DNA of 64,000 bases from Streptomyces olivochromogenes (GCF_021538895.1 NZ_JADDRL010000021.1:44280-108279), one strand, 5' to 3'; numbered from the stretch's first letter, positions 18,874-27,756 are shown. A program made the numbers and translations. Notes: generated from the sequence alone by a model not told the origin.

Positions 18874-19332
18874 ATGGCGATCCAGGTCGGCGACAAGGCG
18901 CCCGGCTTCGAGCTCAAGGACAACCACGGCCGGACCGTACGGCTCGCGGACTTCCACGGCGAGAAGAACGTCGTGCTGCTCTTCTACCCCTTCGCGTTCA
19001 CCGGCGTGTGCACCGGCGAGTTGTGCGAGCTGCGCGACAACCTGCCCACGTTCGTCAACGACGAGGTGCAGCTGCTCGCCGTCTCCAACGACTCCATCCA
19101 CACGCTGCGCGTCTTCGCCGAGCAGGAGGGTCTGGAGTACCCGCTGCTCAGCGATTTCTGGCCGCACGGCAACATTTCCCGCGCCTACGGCGTCTTCGAC
19201 GAGGACAAGGGTTGCGCCGTGCGCGGCACCTTCATCATCGACAAGTCGGGTGTCGTGCGGTGGACCGTCGTCAACGGTCTGCCGGACGCGCGCGACCTGA
19301 ACGACTACGTGAAGGCGCTCGACGCTCTGTGA
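18874..19332 (+). CDS. AhpE-type one-Cys peroxiredoxin
   Basis: A 152-residue thioredoxin-fold peroxidase of the AhpC/TSA family that reduces peroxides and peroxynitrite. The peroxidatic cysteine is Cys46 in FAFTGVCTGELC; a second Cys51 lies four residues on, the arrangement known from mycobacterial AhpE-like proteins, and a third cysteine is in the DKGCAVRGTF strand. The start is the ATG at 18874, with GCAGGA just upstream. It sits directly before the terD genes in the same direction, but about 140 bp separate them and the first terD has its own promoter pattern. Confidence 0.92.
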   Translation: MAIQVGDKAPGFELKDNHGRTVRLADFHGEKNVVLLFYPFAFTGVCTGELCELRDNLPTFVNDEVQLLAVSNDSIHTLRVFAEQEGLEYPLLSDFWPHGNISRAYGVFDEDKGCAVRGTFIIDKSGVVRWTVVNGLPDARDLNDYVKALDAL

Positions 19333-19385
19333 GCCTCCGGATCCGACACCGGTGATTTCTTCGGGTCCAGGGCCTGCGGGCAGCG

Positions 19386-19412
19386 GGAACCCGTCACTAG
19401 GATCGACTCGTT
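19386..19412 (+). promoter_or_regulatory. ECF-type promoter candidate for the first terD gene
   Basis: GGAACC (19386-19391), 17-nt spacer, CGTT (19409-19412). Equivalent to GGAAC-N19-GTT, close to stress ECF promoters of actinobacteria (SigR/SigE/SigH type). The start codon is about 58 nt downstream. The same pattern with CGTA occurs upstream of the aldolase-like operon at 23904. Confidence 0.45.
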
Positions 19413-19470
19413 GATCCGGTATCCGACGTACGACGGGGCTCCCCGCCCCAGGACACCACATGGAGGACTC

Positions 19471-20046
19471 GTGGGAGTCAGCCTCAGCAAGGGCGGCAAC
19501 GTATCGCTGACGAAGGAGGCCCCGGGCCTGACCGCCGTCATCGTCGGTCTGGGGTGGGACGTCCGTACCACGACCGGCACGGACTTCGACCTGGACGCCA
19601 GCGCACTGCTGCTGAACGCCTCGGGCAAGGTCGGCAGCGACCAGAACTTCGTCTTCTTCAACAACCTCAAGAGCCCCGACGGCTCCGTGGAGCACACCGG
19701 TGACAACCTCACCGGTGAGGGCGAGGGCGACGACGAGCAGATCAAGATCAACCTGGCCGGCGTCCCGGCGGACGTCGACAAGATCGTCTTCCCGGTGTCG
19801 ATCTATGACGCCGAGAACCGCCAGCAGTCCTTCGGTCAGGTGCGCAACGCGTTCATCCGCGTCATCAACCAGGCCGGCGGGGCGGAGATCGCCCGGTACG
19901 ACCTGAGCGAGGACGCCTCCACCGAGACCGCGATGGTCTTCGGTGAGCTCTACCGGCACGGTGCGGAGTGGAAGTTCCGCGCCATCGGCCAGGGCTACGC
20001 CTCGGGCCTGCGGGGCATCGCCCAGGACTTCGGCGTCAACGTCTGA
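19471..20046 (+). CDS. terD: TerD-family tellurium/stress protein, paralogue 1
   Basis: A 191-residue TerD protein: a cytoplasmic calcium-binding beta-sandwich linked to resistance to tellurite and other stresses. The metal-binding acidic blocks are [11 protein letters not shown] and [14 protein letters not shown]. It starts at GTG 19471 with GGAGG (19462-19466) upstream. It is a tandem paralogue of the next gene, with nearly identical C-terminal [20 protein letters not shown] hairpin terminator lies between the two, so they are separate transcription units or subject to attenuation. Part of the Ter region with a TerC-like protein and the PRTase/HAD operon. Confidence 0.95.
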   Translation: MGVSLSKGGNVSLTKEAPGLTAVIVGLGWDVRTTTGTDFDLDASALLLNASGKVGSDQNFVFFNNLKSPDGSVEHTGDNLTGEGEGDDEQIKINLAGVPADVDKIVFPVSIYDAENRQQSFGQVRNAFIRVINQAGGAEIARYDLSEDASTETAMVFGELYRHGAEWKFRAIGQGYASGLRGIAQDFGVNV

Positions 20047-20064
20047 GACCCGAACGCTCCGCTT

Positions 20065-20099
20065 GTCCGGCGCCGCACCGTTTACGGGCGGCGCCGGAC
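20065..20099 (+). terminator. terminator between tandem terD genes
   Basis: 12-bp perfect stem (20065-20076 with 20088-20099) with a further 3-bp inner helix in the loop. It begins 19 bp after the first terD stop and ends 29 bp before the ribosome site of the second. Confidence 0.8.
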
Positions 20100-20144
20100 G
20101 CGCAGGACAACCGAAGCAGCACAACTCAGGGGAGGACCAGCATC

Positions 20145-20720
20145 ATGGGCGTCACGCTCGCCAAGGGAGGAAACGTCTCCCTGTCCAAGGCCGCACCGAA
20201 CCTCACGAATGTGATGATCGGGCTCGGCTGGGACGCGCGCTCCACCACCGGAGCCCCCTTCGACCTGGACGCCAGCGCGCTGCTGTGCCAGGGCGGGCGG
20301 GTCCTCGGCGACGAGTGGTTCGTCTTCTACAACCAGCTCAAGAGCCCGGACGGCTCGGTCGAGCACACCGGTGACAACCTCACCGGCGAGGGCGACGGCG
20401 ACGACGAGACGATCCTGGTCGACCTGCCGGCGGTGCCGGCGGTCTGCGACAAGATCATCTTCCCCGTCTCGATCCACCAGGCGGACGAGCGCGGCCAGGC
20501 CTTCGGCCAGGTCTCCAACGCCTACATCCGGGTCGTCAACCAGGCCGACGGCGCCGAACTCGCCCGCTACGACCTGAGCGAGGACGCCAGCACCGAGACG
20601 GCCATGATCTTCGGCGAGCTGTACCGCTACCAGGGCGAGTGGAAGTTCCGCGCGGTGGGCCAGGGGTACGCGTCGGGGCTGCGGGGCATCGCCCAGGACT
20701 TCGGCGTCAACGTTTCGTAA
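20145..20720 (+). CDS. terD: TerD-family tellurium/stress protein, paralogue 2
   Basis: A 191-residue TerD paralogue with both acidic calcium-binding blocks ([10 protein letters not shown] and [14 protein letters not shown]). It carries Cys residues in the first block and in [10 protein letters not shown] that paralogue 1 lacks. It starts at ATG 20145 with the strong ribosome site AGGGGAGGA. Tandem duplication of the preceding gene is evident from end-to-end similarity and equal length. It lies 177 bp upstream of the TerC-like DUF475 gene. Role in calcium-dependent stress signalling or metal resistance is inferred from the family. Confidence 0.95.
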   Translation: MGVTLAKGGNVSLSKAAPNLTNVMIGLGWDARSTTGAPFDLDASALLCQGGRVLGDEWFVFYNQLKSPDGSVEHTGDNLTGEGDGDDETILVDLPAVPAVCDKIIFPVSIHQADERGQAFGQVSNAYIRVVNQADGAELARYDLSEDASTETAMIFGELYRYQGEWKFRAVGQGYASGLRGIAQDFGVNVS

Positions 20721-20897
20721 AAAGGCGTCGGCCCAGGACGTGATCCAGCGGGCCACAGCCCCCGGACCTCGTGCTTTACGAGATGGCGGACCTGCGCGTA
20801 CCCACGGGAAGCGCGCCCCTCTAGACTCGTGGTCAACGTTTAGCAAAGCCGAGTACGGCGCGGGGGAGACCCGTACAAGACACGGATTGGGTAGCCA

Positions 20898-22043
20898 GTG
20901 CTTCTGAAAACCTTCGGCTGGTCGTTCGCGATTACCGCGCTCGGCCTGGTCGCGGCGGTCTTCTACGGGGGGTGGGAGGCCTTCGGCATCGTGGCGATCC
21001 TCTCCATCCTGGAGATCTCGCTGTCGTTCGACAACGCGGTGGTCAACGCCGGAATCCTGAAGAAGATGAGTGCCTTCTGGCAGAAGATCTTCCTCACGGT
21101 CGGCGTGCTCATCGCGGTCTTCGGCATGCGACTCGTGTTCCCCGTCGTGATCGTCGCCATCAGCGCCAAGATGGGCCCCGTCGAGGCCGTCGACCTTGCT
21201 CTCAACAACAAGGACCGCTACCAGGAACTGGTGACCGACGCCCACCCGGCGATCGCCGCCTTCGGTGGCATGTTCCTGCTGATGATCTTCCTCGACTTCA
21301 TCTTCGAGGACCGGGACATCCAGTGGCTGCGCTGGATCGAGCGACCGCTGGCCAAGCTCGGCAAGGTCGACATGCTGTCGGTCTGCATCGCGCTGATCGT
21401 TCTGCTGATCACCTCCTTCACCTTCGCCACCCACGCCCACCAGCACGGCGGCGCGCACGTGGACAAGGCGCAGACGGTCCTGATCTCCGGCATCGCCGGC
21501 CTCATCACGTACATGATCGTCGGTGGTCTCTCCGGCTACTTCGAGGATCGGCTGGAGGCCGAGGAGGAACGGGAGCACGAGGAGGAGGAAGAGGCCGAGC
21601 GCTCGGGCAAGAAGCGATCGCCGGTCGTCCTGGCCGGCCAGGCCGCGTTCTTCATGTTCCTCTACCTGGAGGTCCTGGACGCGTCCTTCTCCTTCGACGG
21701 TGTGATCGGCGCCTTCGCCATCACCAACGACATCGTCCTGATGGCCCTCGGCCTCGGCATCGGCGCGATGTACGTCCGGTCGCTCACCGTGTACCTGGTC
21801 CGCCAGGGCACCCTCGACGACTACGTCTTCCTGGAGCACGGCGCCCACTACGCGATCGGCGCGCTGGCCGTGATCCTCATGGTCACCATCCAGTACGAGA
21901 TCAACGAGGTCATCACCGGCCTCGTCGGCGTCGTCCTGATCGCCTGGTCCTTCTGGTCCTCCGTGCGGCGCAATCGCGCCCTGGCGGCGACCGAGGGAGC
22001 CTCGGGCTCGGACGAGAAGGCCGAGGTCTCCTCCGGGGTGTGA
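20898..22043 (+). CDS. TerC-like DUF475 integral membrane protein
   Basis: A 381-residue polytopic membrane protein of the DUF475/TerC superfamily, with about eight or nine transmembrane helices. Membrane helices carry the acidic residues expected of the family: LEISLSFDNAVVNAG in the first half and LEVLDASFSFDGVIGAF in the second, an internally repeated (E/D)xSxSFD motif likely to bind metal. A cytoplasmic loop near residue 230 is extremely Glu-rich, and a His-rich stretch (THAHQHGGAH) faces a loop near residue 180; both could bind metals. GTG start at 20898 lacks a strong Shine-Dalgarno. Its place among terD genes suggests it is the membrane partner of TerD proteins. Confidence 0.9.
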   Translation: MLLKTFGWSFAITALGLVAAVFYGGWEAFGIVAILSILEISLSFDNAVVNAGILKKMSAFWQKIFLTVGVLIAVFGMRLVFPVVIVAISAKMGPVEAVDLALNNKDRYQELVTDAHPAIAAFGGMFLLMIFLDFIFEDRDIQWLRWIERPLAKLGKVDMLSVCIALIVLLITSFTFATHAHQHGGAHVDKAQTVLISGIAGLITYMIVGGLSGYFEDRLEAEEEREHEEEEEAERSGKKRSPVVLAGQAAFFMFLYLEVLDASFSFDGVIGAFAITNDIVLMALGLGIGAMYVRSLTVYLVRQGTLDDYVFLEHGAHYAIGALAVILMVTIQYEINEVITGLVGVVLIAWSFWSSVRRNRALAATEGASGSDEKAEVSSGV

Positions 22044-22098
22044 CGAGCCCCCGGGCAGGAATCCGGGGTGTGACACACCTCCGGGCGAGGAACGCTCT

Positions 22099-22134
22099 CT
22101 GCGGGGCGGCCGACACAGGGCGGCCGCCCCGCAG
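22099..22134 (+). terminator. terminator after the DUF475 gene
   Basis: Perfect 14-bp stem (22099-22112 with 22121-22134) with an 8-nt loop, 55 bp after the stop codon and 28 bp before the next start. Two short direct repeats of GGGGTGTGAC lie between the stop and the hairpin. Confidence 0.85.
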
Positions 22135-22161
22135 CGTTGACGGGAGTATGTGGGGGCGGGA

Positions 22162-22899
22162 ATGGGATTCTTCGACGGGCTGCTGGGCGGACGCGCTGCC
22201 GAGTTCGACTCGGGCAGCGCCGCGACGAACTCCATCCGGCTCACCAAACGGCACCAGCAGGTGTCCCTGACCAAGCAGGGCGCGGCCACCGGGCATCTGC
22301 GGGTCAACCTGACCTGGCGGATGCGGACGTCCGACATCGGCGCCGGCGAGCGCACCAGCCTGCTGCGGCACCCCTTCAAGGCGCTGAAGCCGCCGGAGGT
22401 CCTCGGGCACGGGCAGAGCATGGTCAACGTCGACCTCGACCTGGGCTGCCTGTACGAGCTGTCCGACGGCACGAAGGGGGTCGTCCAGCCGCTCGGCAGC
22501 TACCTCGGAGACGTCAACGCACCGCCGTACGTCAAGCTGAGCGGTGACGACCGGTTCGGGTCGGCGTCCGGCGAGACGATGTACGTCAACCTGGATCACC
22601 TCGAGAACATCAAGCGGCTGCTGGTGTTCGTCTACATCTACGACCAGACCCCGGCCTTCGACCGCACGCACGCCATAGTCACCCTCTACCCGAGCAACGG
22701 CCCCCGCATCGAGATCGGCCTCGACGAACGCCATCCGCAGGCACGCTCCTGCGCCGTGGTGATGATCGAGAACGTCAAGGGGGAACTGGTCGTCCGACGC
22801 GAGGTGAAGTTCGTGTACGGCTTCCAGGGCGAACTGGACCGGCTCTACGGGTGGGGGCTGCAGTGGGGCCGGGGCTACAAGACCAAGGCGGAGTCGTAG
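22162..22899 (+). CDS. TerD-superfamily protein, long divergent form
   Basis: A 245-residue protein best read as a divergent TerD-domain protein (Tellurium-resistance, TerA/TerD-like). It has a short hydrophobic N-terminus (MGFFDGLLGG), the SIRLTKRHQQVSLTK strand matching the TerD start [11 protein letters not shown], and a core with VNVDLDLGCLYEL and a long insertion (GDDRFGSASGE) replacing the usual calcium loop. No signal peptide. The start at 22162 is chosen; a GTG at 22150 is an alternative. It converges with the next TerD gene. It lacks the tail motif [16 protein letters not shown] of the canonical paralogues. Confidence 0.8.
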   Translation: MGFFDGLLGGRAAEFDSGSAATNSIRLTKRHQQVSLTKQGAATGHLRVNLTWRMRTSDIGAGERTSLLRHPFKALKPPEVLGHGQSMVNVDLDLGCLYELSDGTKGVVQPLGSYLGDVNAPPYVKLSGDDRFGSASGETMYVNLDHLENIKRLLVFVYIYDQTPAFDRTHAIVTLYPSNGPRIEIGLDERHPQARSCAVVMIENVKGELVVRREVKFVYGFQGELDRLYGWGLQWGRGYKTKAES

Positions 22900-22953
22900 C
22901 CCCCGACGGCGCAGCCGCGGGCTCCCGGGACGCTGGGACGCCGGGCGCCGCGC

Positions 22954-23802
22954 CTACCGGCCCAGGAACTGCGGTCCCTGCGGGGGCAGGCGGAAGTCCG
23001 GGTTCGGGAGCGTGGTCACCGGGGGCGGGTAGCCGTAGCCGGACTGGGCCGCCGTGGCCGCCGCGGCGGGGGCCTGGGGGTAGCCGTACGACGGCTGGCC
23101 GGCCGGGTGCGGGTAGCCGTAGGCCGGCTGGGCCGCCGACGTCGGCTGGGGGTAGCCGTAGGCCGGCTGGGTCGGCAGGACCGTCGGCTGCTCCGGCGGG
23201 AGCGGCTGGGACGGCTGGGAGACCTCCGGCTGGAGCAGGCCGGGCCCCTCGGGCTCCTCCGACTCGTCCACCGAGATGCCGAAGTCGGTCGCCAGGCCCT
23301 TCAGCCCGTTCGAATAGCCCTCGCCCAGCGCGCGGAACTTCCAGCCGTCCCCTCGCCGGTACAGCTCACCGCAGATCAGCGCCGTCTCGGCGCCGGTCTC
23401 GGGCTTGATGTCGAAGTGCGCCAGCGGCTCACCGTCGGCCGCCGAGGCGTCGTACAGCAGGATGCGCAGGGCCTGTACGCGGTCGAAGGCGACGCCGTCC
23501 GCCGAAGCGACCAGGAGAATACGGCCGACACCGGCCTCGACACCGCTGAGTTCTGTCTGGATCGTGTCCGTCAGGCCCTCGGCGATCCGCTTCTTGCCGA
23601 GCCGCCACACCTTCCCGGACGGGTGCCGGGGCTGGTTGTAGAAGACGAAGTCCTCGTCGGAGCGCACCCGACCGTCGGGGCCGAGGAGCAGCGCCGAGGC
23701 GTCGACATCCGGGACATCCTGCCCGGCCGTCCAGCGCAGCACGGCGCGCACCGTCGTGGCTTCGAGCGGGACGTTCGACCCCTTCAGCATCGCGTGCGTC
23801 AT
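22954..23802 (-). CDS. TerD-domain protein with Tyr/Pro/Gln-rich repeat tail
   Basis: A 282-residue protein. Residues 1-180 form a TerD domain: it keeps [14 protein letters not shown] and the C-terminal [16 protein letters not shown], but the second acidic calcium loop of canonical TerD (DNLTGEG-like) is replaced by a basic segment ([11 protein letters not shown]). Calcium binding is therefore probably weakened. Residues 185-282 are low complexity, Pro/Gln/Ala-rich, with five copies of a (A/S)YGYP-type motif, a prion- or scaffold-like tail. It is on the opposite strand to the other ter genes and its promoter shares the 190-bp gap with the aldolase-like operon. Confidence 0.88.
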   Translation of the reverse strand: MTHAMLKGSNVPLEATTVRAVLRWTAGQDVPDVDASALLLGPDGRVRSDEDFVFYNQPRHPSGKVWRLGKKRIAEGLTDTIQTELSGVEAGVGRILLVASADGVAFDRVQALRILLYDASAADGEPLAHFDIKPETGAETALICGELYRRGDGWKFRALGEGYSNGLKGLATDFGISVDESEEPEGPGLLQPEVSQPSQPLPPEQPTVLPTQPAYGYPQPTSAAQPAYGYPHPAGQPSYGYPQAPAAAATAAQSGYGYPPPVTTLPNPDFRLPPQGPQFLGR

Positions 23803-23903
23803 GCGGTCATCCTGCCCTCTCGGTCCTGATCACGACAACGCGGGGGTGACCGCAAGCGACCGCGGCTGTGCCGACGGGTGTTACCTGAAGTTCATGCCCG
23901 GCG

Positions 23904-23930
23904 GGAACCCCTGACAGGTACCCATACGTA
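23904..23930 (+). promoter_or_regulatory. ECF-type promoter candidate for the Ter-linked biosynthetic operon
   Basis: GGAACC (23904-23909), 17-nt spacer, CGTA (23927-23930), about 60 nt before the start of the aldolase-like gene. Same element and spacing as upstream of the first terD gene, which suggests a shared stress sigma factor. Confidence 0.4.
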
Positions 23931-23989
23931 CTATTACCGGCCACCCACCTACCGAATCCATACGTCTGCCTGCGCCACGGGGGAGTTCC

Positions 23990-25156
23990 ATGCGTCATTT
24001 CGGGCACATCGCCCCTGAGGTGCGTCAGCGCCTCTTCCACCAGCAGCCGTGCGCCTTCACCGGCGACTCGCCGGCCCGGCTGCTCTCCGCGGCCCTCGGG
24101 GCCACGCTGTACAGCCCGGCCACGAGACCGCGGCTCGCCGACGACATCGTCAAACAGGCCGCGAACGGCGTGGTCTCGATGGTGCTGTGCCTGGAGGACT
24201 CGATCGGGGACGAGGACGTGCAGGAGGGCGAGGCGAACCTCGTCCGCCAGTTCGCCGACCTCGACGCGCGGGCAGGCGTGGACCTGCCCCTGCTCTTCAT
24301 CCGGGTCCGGCACCCGGAACAGATCCCCGACCTCGTGGGACGCCTCGGTGCGACCGTCCGGCTGCTGTCCGGATTCGTGTTCCCGAAGTTCACCGAGGAG
24401 CGCGGCATCCCCTTCTTGGAGGCGCTGGCCGGCGCCGAGACGGCGAGCGGACGGCGGCTGTTCGGCATGCCCGTCCTGGAGACCCCCGAGCTGATGTACC
24501 GGGAGACGCGCGTGGAGGCCCTGGAGGGCATCGCCCGCGCCGTCGACAAGTACCGCGAGCGGGTCCTCGCGCTGCGCCTCGGCGTCACGGACTTCTGCTC
24601 CTCGTACGGACTGCGCCGGGCCCCCGACATGACGGCGTACGACGTCCAGATCATCGCCTCCGTGATCGCCGACGTGGTGAACATGCTGGGCCGGGCCGAC
24701 GGCACCGGATTCACGGTGACCGGGCCGGTGTGGGAGTACTTCCGGGTACCGGAGCGCATGTTCAAGCCGATGCTGCGGCACAGCCCCTTCCTGGAGGGCC
24801 AGGCCGTGGAGCTGCGCGAGCGGCTCATCGAGCACGCCATGGACGGCCTGCTGCGGGAGATCTCCCTGGATCAGGCCAACGGTCTGCTCGGGAAGACCTG
24901 TATCCACCCCTCGCACGTACTGCCCGTGCACGCGCTGTCAGTGGTCAGTCACGAGGAGTTCAGCGACGCCCAGGACATCCTCCGTCCGGAACGCGGCGGC
25001 GGGGGTGTACTCAGGTCGGCCTACACGAACAAGATGAATGAGGTGAAGCCGCACCGCGCCTGGGCCGAGCGGACCATGCTGCGCGCCGAGGTGTTCGGCG
25101 TCGCCAACGAGGACGTCGGCTTCGTGGAGCTGCTCGCCGCCGGGATACCCGGCTGA
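23990..25156 (+). CDS. HpcH/HpaI aldolase / citrate-lyase-beta-like protein of the Ter biosynthetic module
   Basis: A 388-residue TIM-barrel enzyme of the HpcH/HpaI (CitE-like) superfamily. Visible blocks are TLYSPATRPRLADDIVK, LCLEDSIGDEDV with the metal-binding Glu-Asp pair, and the C-terminal GKTCIHPSHVLPVH, which matches CitE-like enzymes. It should make or break a carbon-carbon bond with a CoA ester or keto acid. It starts at ATG 23990 behind GGGGGAG. It is first of three tightly spaced genes (23-bp gap to the next). Families of this kind occur with TerD genes in a predicted pathway for a nucleoside-like metabolite (Anantharaman, Iyer and Aravind, 2012); the exact reaction here is unknown. 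Confidence 0.88.
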   Translation: MRHFGHIAPEVRQRLFHQQPCAFTGDSPARLLSAALGATLYSPATRPRLADDIVKQAANGVVSMVLCLEDSIGDEDVQEGEANLVRQFADLDARAGVDLPLLFIRVRHPEQIPDLVGRLGATVRLLSGFVFPKFTEERGIPFLEALAGAETASGRRLFGMPVLETPELMYRETRVEALEGIARAVDKYRERVLALRLGVTDFCSSYGLRRAPDMTAYDVQIIASVIADVVNMLGRADGTGFTVTGPVWEYFRVPERMFKPMLRHSPFLEGQAVELRERLIEHAMDGLLREISLDQANGLLGKTCIHPSHVLPVHALSVVSHEEFSDAQDILRPERGGGGVLRSAYTNKMNEVKPHRAWAERTMLRAEVFGVANEDVGFVELLAAGIPG

Positions 25157-25179
25157 CCGCCCGCCAACCCAAGGAACGC

Positions 25180-27756
25180 ATGAACAACGCAGTGAACAAC
25201 GGGGTCTGGTCCGGCAGCTGGGTCGCCGAGCGACTCGGCGTCGAACTCGTGGGCGACGACACGCTGACCGGCCTGCTCGGGCTCGCGCTGCGGCGCAACC
25301 CCAAGCGGGCGCACCTGCTCGTCTCGCACGTGCTGGGCAAGCACGTGCCGCAGTCCCCGGCCGTGGTCTACGGGCACGGGTTCGGCCTGGGCCGGCAGGT
25401 GCGCGAGCTGCTGGGTGACGCCCAGGCGCGCCGGGCGGTCGTCGTCGGGTACGCGGAGACCGCCACCGGCCTCGGCCACTCGGTCGCCGACGGCCTGGGC
25501 CTCGCCCCGTATCTGCACTCCACCCGCCGCCCGGTCGCCGGGGTCGCCCCGGCGGGCGGCTTCGAGGAGTCCCACTCGCACGCCACCTCGCACCTGCTGC
25601 TCCCGGAGGACCCGGTGCTGCTGGTCGGCGACGGCCCGCTGGTCCTCGTCGACGACGAGTTCTCCACCGGCAACACGGTGCTGAACACCATCCGGGACCT
25701 GCACGAGCGCTATCCGCGGAAACGATACGTCGTGGTCGCGCTCGTCGACATGCGCTCGGCCGCGGACGTCGGCCGCCTGGCGGAGTTCGCGCGGGAGATC
25801 GGCGCCCGGGTGGACCTGGTGGCGGCCGCCTCGGGCACCGTACGGCTGCCGGAGGACGTGCTGGAGAAGGGGCAGCGGCTGGTCGCGCGGTACGAGACGG
25901 CTGCGGACGGCTCCGCCGGGGAGAGCGCTGTTTCGTCCGGCTCCGTTGCGGGGAGCGCCGCCGCGGATGGCTCCGCCGCTGAGAGCGCCGCCGTGTCCGG
26001 CTCCGCCGCCGAGGGCGCTGCCGCACCCGCCCCGCACCCGCTCGGCCGGATCGACCGTGTCGACCTCCGCTGGCCCCTGGGTCTGCCCGACGGCGGGCGG
26101 CACGGGTTCACGCCGGCCCACCGGGCCCGCCTCGAAGGCGCCCTGCCCGCGATGGCCGCCCGGGTCGCCGAGGCGATACCCGCCGACGCGCGCCGGGTGC
26201 TCGTCCTCGGCTTCGAGGAGCTGATGTACGCCCCGCTGCGGCTCGCCCGCGAGCTGGAGCAGGTCGTGACCGCCGAGGTCCGCTACTCCACCACCACCCG
26301 CTCGCCCGTCCTCGCGGTCGACGATCCCGGCTACGCGATCCGCAGCCGCCTCGTCTTCTCCGCCCACGACGACCCGGCCGACGGCCCCGGCGAGCGCTAC
26401 GCCTACAACGTCGCGGGCGCCGGCTTCGACACCGTCGTCGCGGTCGTCGACTCGACCGCCGACACCCCCGAACTGCACGCACCCGACGGCCTGTTGGCCC
26501 AGCTGGCCGCACACGCACCGGCCGTCCTGCTCGCCGTCGTACCGTCGTACGTGCCCCAGCCCCTGTACGTCGCCGCCCCCTCCGGACAAGGAACCACCAT
26601 GCTGCCCGAGCCCCTACGCGGCCCCGCCTTCTCCTCGTACGCGCCCGACGAGGTCGGCTGGCTGCTGCAGGACCTCTCGGACGTGACGCTGGAGGCGCCG
26701 ACCGAGGAGCGCGAGGAGGCGATCCAGAGCGGCGGCGCGCACTACGCCGAGTCGCTGCCGGTGGAGTACCAGCCCAGCGAGCAGTACCAGGAGCTGTTCC
26801 ACGCGGCCCTCGACGTCTCCGCCGCCCGTGTCGCGCACGCGGTCGGCGTCGTCACCGAGACCGTGATCGCCGAGCGGTCGCCCCGGCCGGTGCTGGTCTC
26901 CCTGGCCCGCGCGGGCACCCCGGTCGGCGTGCTGATGCGCCGCTGGGCCCGGTTCCGGTACGAACTCGACCTGCCGCACTACGCCGTCTCCATCGTGCGC
27001 GGCCGCGGCATCGACGCCAACGCGCTGCGCTGGCTGGCCGCCCACCACGACCCGCGTGACGTCGTGTTCGTCGACGGCTGGACCGGCAAGGGCGCGATCA
27101 CCCGCGAACTTGCCGACGCGATCAAGGAGTTCGAGGAGGCCGAGGGCATCTCCGGCTTCGACCCGGAGATCGCGGTGCTGGCCGACCCGGGCTCGTGCGT
27201 GCGCACCTACGGCACCCGCGAGGACTACCTCATCCCGTCCGCCTGCCTCAACTCGACGGTGTCCGGCCTGATTTCCCGTACGGTCCTGCGCGCGGACCTG
27301 GTCGGACCGAACGACTTCCACGGCGCGAAGTTCTACCGCGAACTCGTCGGCGCCGATGTGTCGGGCGCCTTCCTGGACGCGGTCTGCGCGCGCTTCGCGG
27401 AGGTCACGGACACGGTGGACGCGGCCGTCAAGGAGCTGCTGTCCGCCGACCGGACGCCGACCTGGGAGGGCTGGGCGGCGGTCGAGCGGATCAGCGAGGA
27501 GTACGGCATCCACGACGTGAACCTCGTCAAGCCCGGCGTCGGCGAGACCACCCGGGTGCTGCTGCGCCGGGTGCCCTGGAAGATCCTCGCCCGGGCCGGG
27601 GCGGGCGCGGACCTGGACCATGTGCGTCTGCTGGCCGGGCAGAGAGGCGTACCCGTCGAGGAGGTCGACGAACTCCCGTACACCTGTGTCGGGTTGATCC
27701 ACCCCAAGTACACGCGCGGCGCTACGGGTGCCGACGGCAAGGCGGTGACGGTCTGA
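25180..27756 (+). CDS. fused phosphoribosyltransferase-TRSP / StiP-type phosphoribosyltransferase
   Basis: An 858-residue protein that appears to join two usually separate Ter-module proteins. Residues 1-235 are a PRTase domain with the PRPP loop LVDDEFSTGNT (156-166). Residues 285-473 are the TRSP domain, with the name motif TRSP at 373-376. Residues 474-858 are a second, StiP/PRTase_1-type domain with the PRPP-like loop VFVDGWTGKGA (629-639). A low-complexity linker (241-285) is encoded by tandem repeats. At the junction, ATG 26599 is preceded by AAGGA with 6-nt spacing, so the second half could also be translated alone. Both halves likely act on PRPP or a nucleotide. Start ATG 25180 follows AAGGAA. 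The next gene overlaps its stop. Confidence 0.88.
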   Translation: MNNAVNNGVWSGSWVAERLGVELVGDDTLTGLLGLALRRNPKRAHLLVSHVLGKHVPQSPAVVYGHGFGLGRQVRELLGDAQARRAVVVGYAETATGLGHSVADGLGLAPYLHSTRRPVAGVAPAGGFEESHSHATSHLLLPEDPVLLVGDGPLVLVDDEFSTGNTVLNTIRDLHERYPRKRYVVVALVDMRSAADVGRLAEFAREIGARVDLVAAASGTVRLPEDVLEKGQRLVARYETAADGSAGESAVSSGSVAGSAAADGSAAESAAVSGSAAEGAAAPAPHPLGRIDRVDLRWPLGLPDGGRHGFTPAHRARLEGALPAMAARVAEAIPADARRVLVLGFEELMYAPLRLARELEQVVTAEVRYSTTTRSPVLAVDDPGYAIRSRLVFSAHDDPADGPGERYAYNVAGAGFDTVVAVVDSTADTPELHAPDGLLAQLAAHAPAVLLAVVPSYVPQPLYVAAPSGQGTTMLPEPLRGPAFSSYAPDEVGWLLQDLSDVTLEAPTEEREEAIQSGGAHYAESLPVEYQPSEQYQELFHAALDVSAARVAHAVGVVTETVIAERSPRPVLVSLARAGTPVGVLMRRWARFRYELDLPHYAVSIVRGRGIDANALRWLAAHHDPRDVVFVDGWTGKGAITRELADAIKEFEEAEGISGFDPEIAVLADPGSCVRTYGTREDYLIPSACLNSTVSGLISRTVLRADLVGPNDFHGAKFYRELVGADVSGAFLDAVCARFAEVTDTVDAAVKELLSADRTPTWEGWAAVERISEEYGIHDVNLVKPGVGETTRVLLRRVPWKILARAGAGADLDHVRLLAGQRGVPVEEVDELPYTCVGLIHPKYTRGATGADGKAVTV
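25900..26034 (+). repeat. in-frame degenerate tandem repeat encoding a Ser/Ala/Gly linker
   Basis: About 135 bp of imperfect tandem repeats of roughly 45-48 bp built from GGCTCCGCCG and GAGAGCGC blocks, encoding alternating SAxESA and SGS motifs between the PRTase and TRSP domains (residues 241-285). It looks like a recent slippage expansion and is expected to vary between strains. Confidence 0.8.

Noticed and set aside
20820..20897. A second manganese riboswitch upstream of the TerC-like DUF475 gene
   Set aside because: GGGGGAGACCCG is present but GGGGAGTAGC, GACATAC and the GAGACCTT loop are absent.
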